The notes: generated by a model from the sequence alone, not told the origin. A DNA stretch of 64,000 nucleotides from Stratiformator vulcanicus (GCF_007744515.1 NZ_CP036268.1:2209712-2273711), one strand, 5' to 3'; shown: positions 1-8,931, counted from the stretch's first letter. Numbers and translations are program-made.

Positions 1-188
1 GTGAGGGTCGTATCAGGTCTATCGGTCATTCTCCCGGTTCTACTTGTCCGAAATCGTCATGCTGAAACGATCGGACCGGTTCCAACGAAAGTTCCGGCCT
101 TCTGAGCCCATTGGGCCTTCGGGCGCAAAGGGTTATGATTCGCGAATACTTGACTGGCGAAGAAAATAACTGGCATAGGATCGATCAC

Positions 189-1325
189 ATGACGGCCTCG
201 GACTTCGCGCGCGAATTGATTGCGTTTCCCAGCGTAAGTCGTGCGTCCAACGTCGCCGTTAGCGAGTATGTTCGGGATCAACTACTCGAACTGGGATTCG
301 AGACCGAATGGGTCGAGTACCGAGACCCGGCGGGCGTCGTGAAGGCGAATGTCGTGGCACGCCGCGGCGAAGGGAGCGGGGGATGGGCTTATTTCGCCCA
401 TACCGATGTCGTTCCCGCCGATGACTGGGGCATCGATCAGCACGGCCCCTTCGAGCCGACCGTCTCTGGTGAACGCCTCTACGGGCGGGGAAGCTGCGAC
501 ATGAAGGGGTCGCTCGCCTGCGCCCTCGCCTCGGCGGCGTTCACGCAATCGGAGAAGCTTCGCGCGCCGCTCTATTTCGTCGTCACGGCCGACGAAGAGG
601 TCGGATTCATCGGCGCCGAAGAAGTCCGAAACAAATCGCAACTATATCGAGAGCTCGTCGAAGCGCAGCCGGCGGCAATCATCGGTGAGCCGACGGAGTT
701 GCAGATTGTCCATGCCCACAAAGGCTCCTGCCTGATTCGAGCCACAGCCCGGGGGGAGGCGGCCCATTCGAGTTCGGCCGCCGGACGGAACGCGAATCAC
801 GATTTGATTCCCTTCCTGCAGCAGATGAAACAGCTGCACGACGAAACGGAGACTGACGCGCGGTGGCATGACGAGAGGTTCGACCCGCCGACGTTGAGTT
901 GGAATATCGGCATTCGCGATCACAACCACGCGATCAACGTGAAATCTCCGCAGAGCGAGTGCCTGATCTACCTGCGACCGATTCCGGGTCTCGATATCGC
1001 TCCACTACTTGAGCGCGTCCGCGAGGCGGGTCGGGAGTCGGGAGTCGAGATCGAGATCAAATCGCGTGGCGATGGACTCAGCGTTGCGCCCGATCATCCT
1101 TACATCCGCGAGCTTCTGGAACTCGCCAACGGCGACCGTGCACAAACGGTTTGCTACGGGACGGACGGAGCCATCTTCGGCGAAGACCTGGAGCGGATCG
1201 CCGTCTGTGGCCCGGGCAGCATCGCGCAGGCTCACACGAAGGACGAATGGATCGCTCTGTTACAGCTTGATGCCGGAACCGAACTGTTTGCGAACCTCAT
1301 CACGCGCTACTGCATCAATTGCTGA
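189..1325 (+). CDS. M20 family metallo-deacylase (ArgE/DapE-like)
   Basis: A 378-residue cytoplasmic zinc-dependent amidohydrolase. The M20 metal ligands are visible: His71 in FAHTDVVP, Asp104 in GRGSCDMKG, and the Glu136-Glu137 pair in TADEEVGF. A dimerisation (lid) domain sits between roughly residues 180 and 290, and a late conserved His lies in the sequence AQAHTKDEW. Members of this family remove acyl groups from N-acetylornithine, N-succinyl-diaminopimelate or dipeptides, and I cannot fix the substrate. The frame is open to 111, but the ATG at 189 gives the expected N-terminus. It is followed at a distance by nuoI and is probably not functionally linked to it. Confidence 0.85.
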   Translation: MTASDFARELIAFPSVSRASNVAVSEYVRDQLLELGFETEWVEYRDPAGVVKANVVARRGEGSGGWAYFAHTDVVPADDWGIDQHGPFEPTVSGERLYGRGSCDMKGSLACALASAAFTQSEKLRAPLYFVVTADEEVGFIGAEEVRNKSQLYRELVEAQPAAIIGEPTELQIVHAHKGSCLIRATARGEAAHSSSAAGRNANHDLIPFLQQMKQLHDETETDARWHDERFDPPTLSWNIGIRDHNHAINVKSPQSECLIYLRPIPGLDIAPLLERVREAGRESGVEIEIKSRGDGLSVAPDHPYIRELLELANGDRAQTVCYGTDGAIFGEDLERIAVCGPGSIAQAHTKDEWIALLQLDAGTELFANLITRYCINC

Positions 1326-1442
1326 AGCGGGCCGTCGCCACGCGACGTGCGACCCGGCGTCGCACGCGAGTTTGGGTTTGTGGCTTGGCAGTCACTGCAT
1401 ATACTTCGATCAATCCTGGAGCCAACGAGTCGAAGGAATCCG

Positions 1443-1997
1443 ATGCGGGAGTGGTGGGAAAATCTCTGGTCGGCGGTGACGACAGTCGCGGCGGGCATGG
1501 CGGTGACGCTGCGGACGATGCTGCGGACCTACGCTCGTCGCGCTCACACCGAGGTCTACGAGTACCCGGAGGTTCCCGTGCCGGTGAAGGCTCGCTATCG
1601 CGGGTTTCACCGATTTGACCTCACGACCTGCATCGGCTGCGACAAGTGCGCGGTCGCCTGCCCGGTCGACTGCATCTACATTGAGAAATCGAAGAGCCCC
1701 GCCGGCAAGGGCTTCCGAGTCGATGGATTTTTGATCGACTACTCGAAGTGCATGTTTTGCGCTCTTTGCGTCGACCCGTGCCCGGTCGACTGTATTTTTA
1801 TGGGAGCTAATTTCGACCTGAGCTGCTACAGCCGTGACGGCTGCGTTGTCGATTACGCCAAGTTGCCGCTGGAGATTGCGTGGGGGCGTGCGACGCTGAA
1901 TCCCTCCGCGGTCGCGGAGTCGAAACGAATCGCCGAACCGGTTTGGATCAAAGGTGAGCCGAATCCTCTCGAAGAAGCCGCCGCGGTCGAAGCGTGA
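1443..1997 (+). CDS. nuoI: NADH-quinone oxidoreductase subunit I
   Basis: A 184-residue complex I subunit that carries clusters N6a and N6b and passes electrons from the peripheral arm towards NuoB. Two ferredoxin-type 4Fe-4S motifs are complete: Cys63, 66, 69 and 73 ([12 protein letters not shown]) and Cys103, 106, 109 and 113 ([12 protein letters not shown]). The N-terminal amphipathic segment [14 protein letters not shown] is typical of NuoI, and this is why the ATG at 1443 is preferred over the open frame from 1347. It is first in a short nuo group, but nuoH, its usual neighbour, is not beside it. Confidence 0.95.
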   Translation: MREWWENLWSAVTTVAAGMAVTLRTMLRTYARRAHTEVYEYPEVPVPVKARYRGFHRFDLTTCIGCDKCAVACPVDCIYIEKSKSPAGKGFRVDGFLIDYSKCMFCALCVDPCPVDCIFMGANFDLSCYSRDGCVVDYAKLPLEIAWGRATLNPSAVAESKRIAEPVWIKGEPNPLEEAAAVEA

Positions 1998-2163
1998 CTG
2001 GTCGAGTTCTTTGTCTTCTCCTGTTGGACTGGACCGCGGGTTGGAGCGGGGAGTAGGTTGCACTGATGATTCGATTGCATCGATGAGTCAGTTGCAATTA
2101 TTGAGTTGGTCGAAAACGATTCCAGCAGCGCCGCATTCCGCAGACCCGTTAAAAAAGACCCGT

Positions 2164-2661
2164 ATGTCCGACAAATCGTCGAGCCACGAATCAATGACAT
2201 TGGCCGGTGCCAATCGCCGATTGCCATTGGTTCGTAAAATCGCAGCGGACATCGTCGCGCTCTCGCACGATCTGGCTGATCGCGAGGATCGTCTCAAAAT
2301 CCTGCGTCGCCGGGGACGTAAGCAATCGACCGGCTCGTTTCACAGTGACGAGTTGGACTCCATTGAAGAGATCGTTCAACGGGACCAGAAGACGCTCGAA
2401 CATTACGTCGCAGAGCTATCAGAGGTCGGAGGAGAACTCCGCGATGCGTCGCTTGGAATCGTCGAATTTCGGGGCGACTGGCCGGAACATGACGGTCCTG
2501 TCTTTTTCGGATGGTTGCACCCGAACGACGAGATCACCTATTGGCGGCCGGAACGGTCTAAGCTGACGGATCGTCGGTCGGTCTTTGAAGACAGCGTTGC
2601 CGGTCGCGAGGAATTTGGCGACGCAGACAGCCCGGAATCGAACGGGAACACGGATGGCTGA
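2164..2661 (+). CDS. DUF2203 family protein
   Basis: A 165-residue soluble protein with a helical first half (residues 15-95, many charged heptads) and a C-terminal part reading VEFRGDWPEHDGPVFFGW then LHPNDEITYWRPE. This matches DUF2203, a small family without assigned function in which an acidic segment is followed by a Trp and His containing motif. The ATG at 2164 is preferred; 2194 and 2083 are alternatives. The stop codon overlaps the start of nuoA by eight bases, so the two are probably translationally coupled. A role in complex I is possible from position only. Confidence 0.7.
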   Translation: MSDKSSSHESMTLAGANRRLPLVRKIAADIVALSHDLADREDRLKILRRRGRKQSTGSFHSDELDSIEEIVQRDQKTLEHYVAELSEVGGELRDASLGIVEFRGDWPEHDGPVFFGWLHPNDEITYWRPERSKLTDRRSVFEDSVAGREEFGDADSPESNGNTDG

Positions 2662-3262
2662 TCTCGTCCTGCACCTGCTGATCTTTATGGCGGCGGCGAT
2701 CATCGCGCTGCTCGTGCCGTTGACGATTGGTCGTTTCGTTCGGCCGACGTTGCCGAATCGCGAGAAACAATCGATCTACGAATGCGGCGAGCCGACGATC
2801 GGATCGAACTATCTGCAATTCGATCTCCGATTCTATGTCGTGGCCCTGCTATTCATCGTATTCGACGTCGAAGTGGCGTTCTTCTTCCCTTGGGCGACGG
2901 TCTTCGGTCCGGCTGTGCAATTGGCGGATGAGCGGCTGCCGCAGGCCGTGGCCACCGTCGAGGGAGAGCCAACTGCGCGGGCGATCCTCAGTTCGGAATT
3001 GACGGGTATTCCGCTTGGTCAATTGGGAGAAGCCGAACTGGTCGATGCCGCGACAGGATTAAAGCTTGCTTGGACGGCGTTCGCCGACGTGGCTGTGTTC
3101 TTCGCGGTTTTACTTGTCGGATTCGCTTACGTTTGGAGCCGTGGCGATCTCGACTGGGTCCGGACGGCAGCCGATCGCGTCAAGAATGCGGCCGTCGATC
3201 GAAGGGGGGTCGGCTACAATCGCGAGCAATCCCCTGCCAATGTCGAAACGACACCTGTTTGA
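2654..3262 (+). CDS. nuoA: NADH-quinone oxidoreductase subunit A, with long inter-helix insertion
   Basis: A 202-residue membrane subunit of complex I. The family signature YECGEP (residues 42-47) is present, as is the second helix FIVFDVEVAFFFPWA (67-81), whose acidic residues are conserved in NuoA. Three membrane helices are visible: 4-24, 61-81 and about 142-162. Usual NuoA is roughly 120-150 residues. The extra length here is a 45-50 residue segment between helices two and three (about 84-138) plus a 35-residue tail. The start is fixed by MADLVLHLLIF at 2654, inside the end of the DUF2203 gene. Confidence 0.93.
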   Translation: MADLVLHLLIFMAAAIIALLVPLTIGRFVRPTLPNREKQSIYECGEPTIGSNYLQFDLRFYVVALLFIVFDVEVAFFFPWATVFGPAVQLADERLPQAVATVEGEPTARAILSSELTGIPLGQLGEAELVDAATGLKLAWTAFADVAVFFAVLLVGFAYVWSRGDLDWVRTAADRVKNAAVDRRGVGYNREQSPANVETTPV

Positions 3263-3283
3263 CAGGCTTCAGGAATTGAACTG

Positions 3284-3817
3284 ATGGCGATTGAGGAGAT
3301 ATTCAGCACGCTGCAGTCGAAGTTCGGCTCGGACATCGTGCTGAAGCTTGCGACCGACGCAAAAGATCCTTGGATCGAAATTGCAGCGGAACGCGTCGTC
3401 GACGTCGCGTTTTTTCTGCGAGATGACCAACGCTACCGGTTCGATCATCTCAACGATCTGACGGCCGTTGATTATTGCGAGCCGGATGAGAAAAAACGGT
3501 CGCGATTTCCGTTCGAATTACACGTCGCAGTCGTGTATCACCTGACGAGCTACGAGACGCGAAAGAGTCTCGTATTGAAGGTGCTGCTGCCCCGCTGGAA
3601 AGACGATACGCCGGGAGAGTTGCCGGAATGTCCCAGCGTCTCTTCTGTCTGGTCAATCGCCGACTGGCATGAGCGGGAAGTCTACGACCTTGTGGGAGTC
3701 CACTTCACGGATCACCCCAACCTCCGTCGCATTTTGACGTCGGAAGACTGGGTCGGGCATCCGCTCCGTAAAGACTACGAGTTTCCGCTCGAGTACCACG
3801 GAATTCGTTGCAAGTAG
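3284..3817 (+). CDS. nuoC: NADH-quinone oxidoreductase subunit C
   Basis: A 177-residue peripheral-arm subunit (30 kDa type), separate from NuoD as in most bacteria other than enterics. The C-terminal signature is clear: WHEREVYDLVGVHFTDHPNL (about residues 125-144), followed by LRRILTSEDW and HPLRKDYEFP. It starts 21 bases after nuoA. In most genomes nuoB lies between nuoA and nuoC, but no NuoB-like sequence (for example a CxxC then GSC pattern) occurs here in any frame. Confidence 0.95.
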   Translation: MAIEEIFSTLQSKFGSDIVLKLATDAKDPWIEIAAERVVDVAFFLRDDQRYRFDHLNDLTAVDYCEPDEKKRSRFPFELHVAVVYHLTSYETRKSLVLKVLLPRWKDDTPGELPECPSVSSVWSIADWHEREVYDLVGVHFTDHPNLRRILTSEDWVGHPLRKDYEFPLEYHGIRCK

Positions 3818-3838
3818 ATTCTCAACGGAGCCGCCGCC

Positions 3839-4111
3839 ATGCCGCCCGACGACGAAGGCAGTGACGCCCCGACTGGCGATCCGACGCTGGAGATGGCGAC
3901 CGGCCTGCTGAAAGACGGTCATAAGATCGCCGCGATCAAGGTCATCCGCGAAGGCTACGGCGTGAGCCTGAAAGAGGCGAAGCAGGCGGCTGATCGGATC
4001 GAGGGCGAACTTGGAATCACGCCGACCAAAGTCGGATGCGGGGGGACGGCAGCGCTACTGCTGGTGTGTGTCGGATTGTCCGCGGCGTTAGCAACGGCAA
4101 TGCCCTGGTGA
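3839..4111 (+). CDS. L7/L12 C-terminal-domain-like small membrane protein
   Basis: A 90-residue protein lying 21 bases after nuoC. Residues 27-55 (KIAAIKVIREGYGVSLKEAK and onwards) match the core of the ribosomal L7/L12 C-terminal domain (KI-x-VIK-x-VRE-x-TG-LKEAK). The N-terminal dimerisation half and the hinge of true L12 are absent. Residues 69-87 form one hydrophobic segment (TAALLLVCVGLSAALATA), so the protein is probably a membrane-anchored relative and not a ribosomal stalk protein. Such proteins are often annotated as L7/L12 in error. Its position between nuoC and nuoD is odd and its function is unknown. Confidence 0.75.
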   Translation: MPPDDEGSDAPTGDPTLEMATGLLKDGHKIAAIKVIREGYGVSLKEAKQAADRIEGELGITPTKVGCGGTAALLLVCVGLSAALATAMPW

Positions 4112-4247
4112 CCACGAAGGTCACGAACTATGGACGATTTCATCTGCCGTAAGGTGGAACCGCATGCATTGGGGCGTAGGATACGCCAGCGGCGCAAGTG
4201 TCGCGGAAACAATGGCGTCCTGACGAACTCTCATCCCCTGTTTTCTC

Positions 4248-5486
4248 ATGCCGGTACACGCTGAAGACCCTCGTGTGATCGAGTTCGACGTCCGCACGGA
4301 CGAGATGCTCATCAATATGGGGCCGCAACATCCCAGTACGCACGGCGTACTGCGCTTACTGCTGCGCACCGACGGCGAAGTCGTGCATGAAGTCACGCCG
4401 CACATCGGTTACCTGCACCGCTGTGCTGAGAAGATCGGCGAGAATCTCTCGCCCGCGCAGTGGATTCCCTACACCGACCGGATGGACTATCTGGCCGCGA
4501 TGAACATGAATCTCGGGTGGTCTCTGTGTGTCGAGAAATTGCTCGAAATGCAGGTGCCCGAGAAGGCGATGGCTCTGCGGGTCGTGATCGCCGAGTTGGG
4601 ACGCGTCGCCAGTCACCTCGTCGGGATGGGAGCGTACGGGCTCGATCTCGGCACATTCAGTCCGTTCCTTTATGCCTTCCGCGAGCGGGACATCATCCTC
4701 GACCTGTTCGAAGAAGCGTGCGGCGCTCGGCTGACCTACAGCTACCTCACGATTGGCGGGGCGACGCATGACCTCCCGCGCGAGATCGAGATACCGCCCG
4801 GGCTGGCGCAACTAAGTGGTATTAAACAGGGCAAAAAAATCCAGTGGGTTGATGCCGTCCGACTGTTCTGCGATTGGATGCAGCCGCGGATTAAGGAGTA
4901 TCACACGCTGCTGACGACAAACGCGATCTTCATCAAGAGAACGGCGGGACTCGGCGTTCTTTCGCGTGATATGGCGATTGACCACGGCTGCACCGGTCCG
5001 GTCCTTCGCGGCAGCGGTGTTGATCATGACCTCCGGCGCGACGGGGAGTCGGTCTACACCCGAATGTATGACGGATATGACTTCAAGCCGAACTTCGCGC
5101 CTTATGAACTCATGCCGTCGGGCGTCGAGATTGGTGACAATTGGTGCCGCTTCTATCAGCGGATGCTGGAAGTCGCACAGTCACTGGATTTGGTGCGGGC
5201 TGCGTTGGACCGTTACGAAGACGCGGATGGTGAGTACCGAGTTCCTCACAAACTGATGGAGAAGTTGCCACGCGACGAGGCCTATCTCGAGACCGAGTGC
5301 CCCCGCGGGCAGATGGGCTTCTATCTGATCGGCGACGGTTCGCCGGTGCCGCTCAGAACGCGAGCGAAGAGTTCCAGCTTCTGTAATCTGTCGGTCGTCG
5401 GCCCGCTCTCGGTGGGGTGCCTCGTTGCCGATATCCCCGCAATCGTCGGCTCTCTCGACGTCGTGATGGGCGAGATCGACCGGTAG
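4248..5486 (+). CDS. nuoD: NADH-quinone oxidoreductase subunit D
   Basis: A 412-residue 49 kDa subunit that forms part of the quinone-binding site with NuoB. The family signature MGPQHPSTHGVLR is at residues 24-36, the segment HIGYLHRCAEKI follows, and the C-terminus ends SLDVVMGEIDR, as expected for full-length NuoD. The start ATG at 4248 sits 136 bases after the L7/L12-like gene. It closes the nuo group, and the remaining complex I genes (B, E-H, J-N) are not in the window. Confidence 0.96.
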   Translation: MPVHAEDPRVIEFDVRTDEMLINMGPQHPSTHGVLRLLLRTDGEVVHEVTPHIGYLHRCAEKIGENLSPAQWIPYTDRMDYLAAMNMNLGWSLCVEKLLEMQVPEKAMALRVVIAELGRVASHLVGMGAYGLDLGTFSPFLYAFRERDIILDLFEEACGARLTYSYLTIGGATHDLPREIEIPPGLAQLSGIKQGKKIQWVDAVRLFCDWMQPRIKEYHTLLTTNAIFIKRTAGLGVLSRDMAIDHGCTGPVLRGSGVDHDLRRDGESVYTRMYDGYDFKPNFAPYELMPSGVEIGDNWCRFYQRMLEVAQSLDLVRAALDRYEDADGEYRVPHKLMEKLPRDEAYLETECPRGQMGFYLIGDGSPVPLRTRAKSSSFCNLSVVGPLSVGCLVADIPAIVGSLDVVMGEIDR

Positions 5487-5538
5487 AGCCGAGCAACCCG
5501 GTGATCTGCGGCGGGTCACGAACTCACAACGCCAGTCC

Positions 5539-5568
5539 CAGACCGTTGGAGGTGCTAGCAACGGTCTG
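5539..5568 (+). terminator. Hairpin downstream of nuoD
   Basis: CAGACCGTTG at 5539-5548 is perfectly complementary to CAACGGTCTG at 5559-5568 across a ten-base loop. It lies 53 bases past the nuoD stop. No run of Ts follows directly, so it may be a weak terminator or an mRNA 3' end stabiliser. Confidence 0.5.
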
Positions 5569-5570
5569 AT

Positions 5571-5662
5571 TTCGTCTGATAGACAAGCCCGAGGCGCCAG
5601 CCGTCGGGAAGATCGCTGATTGATCGACCATTGGCTTGGCCTATGGCTGGTATTGAAATCGC
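5571..5662. repeat. REP-like palindromic repeat, copy 1 of 3
   Basis: A unit of about 92 bases beginning TTCGTCTG and ending TATTGAAATCGC, also found at 39512-39602 and 57934-58025. Its core pairs GAGGCGCCAGCCG with a downstream CGGCTTGCGCCTC-type arm. In this copy the second arm has drifted (TTGGCTTGGCCTATGG). All three copies lie just after the 3' end of a plus-strand gene. Confidence 0.8.
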
Positions 5663-5826
5663 TTCCAGCGGCTCGGTTTTAGCCGATCCTCTGTAATCTT
5701 CAGACGCAGAGTCTTCTCAAACGAACTATCAAACTTCACGGACTCAACTTCAAAAGAAATTGATCTTCCAGCGTCACACCGGGATAAGAAGTACGTCTAG
5801 TAACTTCTGTTCATTAAGGGTTCCCG

Positions 5827-8800
5827 GTGGCGAAATCGCTTGAGACGCTCTCTCCGTACGAATTGACCTCGGTCGAAGTCGATCAACTCCTCCGGACCAA
5901 TCCGGATGATGCTCGCCTCAAGGCCCATTTCACGGCTGAGGAACTTCACGAATTGCGGAATCTCGCGGGGGCTGCGCAGCAGTCGACCCGCGGTCGCAAG
6001 CGAGTGGTCTATGTTCTCCCTGGGATTCTTGGTTCAACGCTGGGCGTCACCAGCGGGGGGAATCGGGACACGATTTGGCTTGATCCGCACTCCATCCGCA
6101 ATGGCGACCTCACCAGCTTGGCCATGCGAGGGCGTTCTCGGGGCCGCGTCGAAGTGTATGGACAGTTTCCCGGCCTCTACACGCGACTGCGTTGGACGCT
6201 CTGGTGGAAAGGCAACGATGTCCGAGATTATGCGTACGATTGGCGACTGAGCATCGACGAGCTCGGCGCAGAACTACTTGAGGCATTCGATTCAGAGGAG
6301 GCCGACGAACTTTACGTTGTCGCGCACAGTATGGGAGGACTCGTCGCGCGATCTGCTTACGCGCAGGCTGATGCCGCGATGCGTAGGCGAATCAAGCGGG
6401 TCATCATGCTCGGTACGCCAAACCGGGGTTCATTCTCAGTCGTGCAAGTGCTCGACGGCAGCAATGCGACGGTTCAGTTTGCCGGCTGCCTCGACGAGCA
6501 GAACGAGACCGAAGATTTGGTCTCCGATATCTTTCGGACATTGCCCTCGATCTATCAGATGCTGCCCCATCGCGACGTCTTCAGCGCTATCGACTTATTC
6601 GATACCGATGCGTGGGGCGAAGCGAATCCGATGGGGACGAGGTTGCGCGAGGCGACCGACGTGCAAGAGTCGCTCGCTCCGGCTGATGACAAGTTTTTCC
6701 TGCTCGCCGGCGTCGACCAACCGACGGTCGTCTCGGCGTCTCTCAACCAAGAGGGCCGATTCGACTATCAGGAACACGAGACCGGAGGTGATGGAACCGT
6801 CCCTCTTGATTTCGCGTTGTATGACGGCATCGATAGCAATACGAGGACCTTCAAAGCTACGCACAATGGTTTGGTAACCAGCAACGACGTGATCAACTCC
6901 GCTGCAGAGATCATTGAGCACGGGCGGACGCAGCGTGGACTGGCCTTGCAAACCCGACGTGGCGAAGAGGTGACGACCCGAGGGCTGACCTTCGCTGCGC
7001 TGCAAGCGGGAACCTGCTATGGCGGCCGTCGCGGGAACGCGATTACTGACGCCGAAGCCGTTTCGTTCTTTCGGCGCGGCCTCATTTCCGTTCCGGGCGA
7101 CCGGCTTCCCGCCCCGGGACGCCAAGGCAATAGTGCTGAAAACGAATTCGAAGAATACGGACGAATTCGGAACCTCGTCGTCGGACGTCGAAGCGACTTC
7201 CGGCTCGAGTTAGAACTTCAGCATGGCGACCTGTTCGACGTTCCTGTGCGGGCTTACGTGCTCGGTATCTTTGAAAACGTCACGCCCGGTGGACCGGCGA
7301 GACAGGTCGATGAGTTGACCGGCGGGGCCGTCACCGAGTTTCTCGAACGACGACTGCTCAACGCCGACATGGGGCGGATCTTCATGATGCCCGTGGGTCG
7401 GAATCCGCTATTGGCCGAGTTCGTGGTCTTTGCCGGCCTCGGCAGCTACAGCCAGTTTCGGTCAGACCCGACCTCCGCGGCATCGGTTCAGAAGTTTGTC
7501 GCAAGAAATATTGTGCGAACGCTGATTCAGTCCGGCATTGATGAACTGGCCATGCTCCCAGTCGGGGCATCGAGTGGTGCCGACGTCCGATCGACCATCG
7601 ACAATCTTTTCCAAGGATTTGTCGAGGCGGTCCGGAACGGGACTCGGCAGCAAAAGTTTCGCCGCGTCGTCATGTGCGAAAGCGATGATGCCCGCTACGA
7701 AGAAATGCGGGAGCACGTTCTCCGCCGGTCCACGACGTCAAACACTTTGAAAGACGTCGAGATCACGATTGATGAAGTGGAGTATGGAGACCGGAATAAG
7801 TCTCGTAGCCACCGTCAATTAATCACCGGCCAGGAACAGCCGGTCTATTTGACGGTCCGGATGCCGGAGGGTTTCGACAGCTCGAAAGGATCGAGCATTG
7901 TTCGCGTCGAGTCGTCACTGCTGACCTCGGGGGGGAAAGCAACCGTCTTTAACAGAGCGAAGGATGTAAATCGGCGTGAGCTGGACGACTTATTTGCCAC
8001 GCTGGATGAACTCAAAGAGAACCCCGGAACGAAATTTGACGTCGAAGATTTCGGACGCAGATTGTGCGAGCTCATTTTCGATCGCGAAATTCGCGAGGCG
8101 ATGGCGAATGAAGCGATCCTGGACAAGCATCTGGTCGTCATTCACGACTCGGCCGCATCACGGATTCCCTATGAAACGATGCTCAGTGGCGACGACTTTC
8201 CGGTTCTCGGTGAGGGCTTGACGCGACGATATCTCGCCGAGAATTTGTCCGTGACGAAATGGCTGCGAAAGGTCGGACCTTCTGAAGAGATGAAGGTGCT
8301 GCTGATTTTTGATCCGACGGACGATCTTCCCGGCGCCGAGAAAGAAGGCATTTGGATTTACGACGTCCTGCGAAAGCTTCCGGGGGTTAAGGTCGAAATT
8401 CGGCGGGAAGAGAAGGCGACACTCAGTAAAGTCAGAGAGGATCTCAATTCCGGCGAGTTCGACGTCATGCATTACGCCGGGCACAGTTTTTTCGACCCGA
8501 ATGACCGGGCTAATTCCGGGCTCGTGTTGGCCGACGGCGTACTGCGGGGTTCCGACCTGCTCGCACTCGAGCGCCTCCCCGCGTTGGTGATCTTCAACTC
8601 ATGCGAGTCGGCACGCATTCGCCGACGCGATGCAGAGAATGGTCCGAGCGTGCAGCGGCAGCTTCGTGAAAACGTGGGCGTGGCCGAAGCCCTGTTTCGT
8701 GGCGGCATCGGCCAGTTCATCGGAACGTACTGGCCGGTCGATGACTCGGCGGCCGAAGTCTTTGCGCGGACGTTTTACGGCTCCGTACTCGGGCGTGACG

Positions 8801-8931
8801 AGGAGACGGCGAGCGTCGGACAGGCGGTCGCCGCCGCGCGACGGGCGGTTCATGAGGTCCACTCATACGAGTGGGCTAATTACGTCCATTACGGCGAGCC
8901 ACACTTTCAATTGCGAACACGCTCGCCGTAA
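5827..8931 (+). CDS. LCAT-like alpha/beta hydrolase - M17 N-terminal-like domain - CHAT protease fusion
   Basis: A 1034-residue cytoplasmic protein (no signal peptide, GTG start) with three parts. (1) Residues 58-375 form an alpha/beta hydrolase of the lecithin-cholesterol acyltransferase type: an oxyanion segment VVYVLPGILGSTLG, nucleophile Ser168 in AHSMGG, a GDGTVP motif with probable acid Asp322, and His346 in ATHNG. (2) Residues about 455-640 resemble the N-terminal macro-like domain of M17 leucyl aminopeptidases (GDLFDVPVRAYVLGIF, then TGGAVTEFL); no M17 catalytic domain follows. (3) Residues about 780-1030 form a CHAT domain, a caspase-like Cys protease fold, with HYAGHS (His886) and FNSCES (Cys926). 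The first 57 residues are a helical region of unknown kind. It stands alone between nuoD and a sulfatase gene. By family knowledge CHAT proteases often act in bacterial immunity or cell death; that role here is inference. Confidence 0.88.
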   Translation: MAKSLETLSPYELTSVEVDQLLRTNPDDARLKAHFTAEELHELRNLAGAAQQSTRGRKRVVYVLPGILGSTLGVTSGGNRDTIWLDPHSIRNGDLTSLAMRGRSRGRVEVYGQFPGLYTRLRWTLWWKGNDVRDYAYDWRLSIDELGAELLEAFDSEEADELYVVAHSMGGLVARSAYAQADAAMRRRIKRVIMLGTPNRGSFSVVQVLDGSNATVQFAGCLDEQNETEDLVSDIFRTLPSIYQMLPHRDVFSAIDLFDTDAWGEANPMGTRLREATDVQESLAPADDKFFLLAGVDQPTVVSASLNQEGRFDYQEHETGGDGTVPLDFALYDGIDSNTRTFKATHNGLVTSNDVINSAAEIIEHGRTQRGLALQTRRGEEVTTRGLTFAALQAGTCYGGRRGNAITDAEAVSFFRRGLISVPGDRLPAPGRQGNSAENEFEEYGRIRNLVVGRRSDFRLELELQHGDLFDVPVRAYVLGIFENVTPGGPARQVDELTGGAVTEFLERRLLNADMGRIFMMPVGRNPLLAEFVVFAGLGSYSQFRSDPTSAASVQKFVARNIVRTLIQSGIDELAMLPVGASSGADVRSTIDNLFQGFVEAVRNGTRQQKFRRVVMCESDDARYEEMREHVLRRSTTSNTLKDVEITIDEVEYGDRNKSRSHRQLITGQEQPVYLTVRMPEGFDSSKGSSIVRVESSLLTSGGKATVFNRAKDVNRRELDDLFATLDELKENPGTKFDVEDFGRRLCELIFDREIREAMANEAILDKHLVVIHDSAASRIPYETMLSGDDFPVLGEGLTRRYLAENLSVTKWLRKVGPSEEMKVLLIFDPTDDLPGAEKEGIWIYDVLRKLPGVKVEIRREEKATLSKVREDLNSGEFDVMHYAGHSFFDPNDRANSGLVLADGVLRGSDLLALERLPALVIFNSCESARIRRRDAENGPSVQRQLRENVGVAEALFRGGIGQFIGTYWPVDDSAAEVFARTFYGSVLGRDEETASVGQAVAAARRAVHEVHSYEWANYVHYGEPHFQLRTRSP

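Larger units (their letters stand above)
5487..5826. other. Intergenic region after nuoD
   Basis: This 340-base gap holds a perfect ten-base-pair hairpin (5539-5568) and one copy of a dispersed palindromic repeat (5571-5662). From 5663 to 5826, just before the CHAT-protein gene, I recognise no gene or clear promoter. Confidence 0.6.

Noticed and set aside
3263-3283. Space where nuoB would be expected
   Set aside because: Only 21 bases lie between nuoA and nuoC, and no NuoB cysteine pattern occurs in any frame nearby, so nuoB is not annotated.
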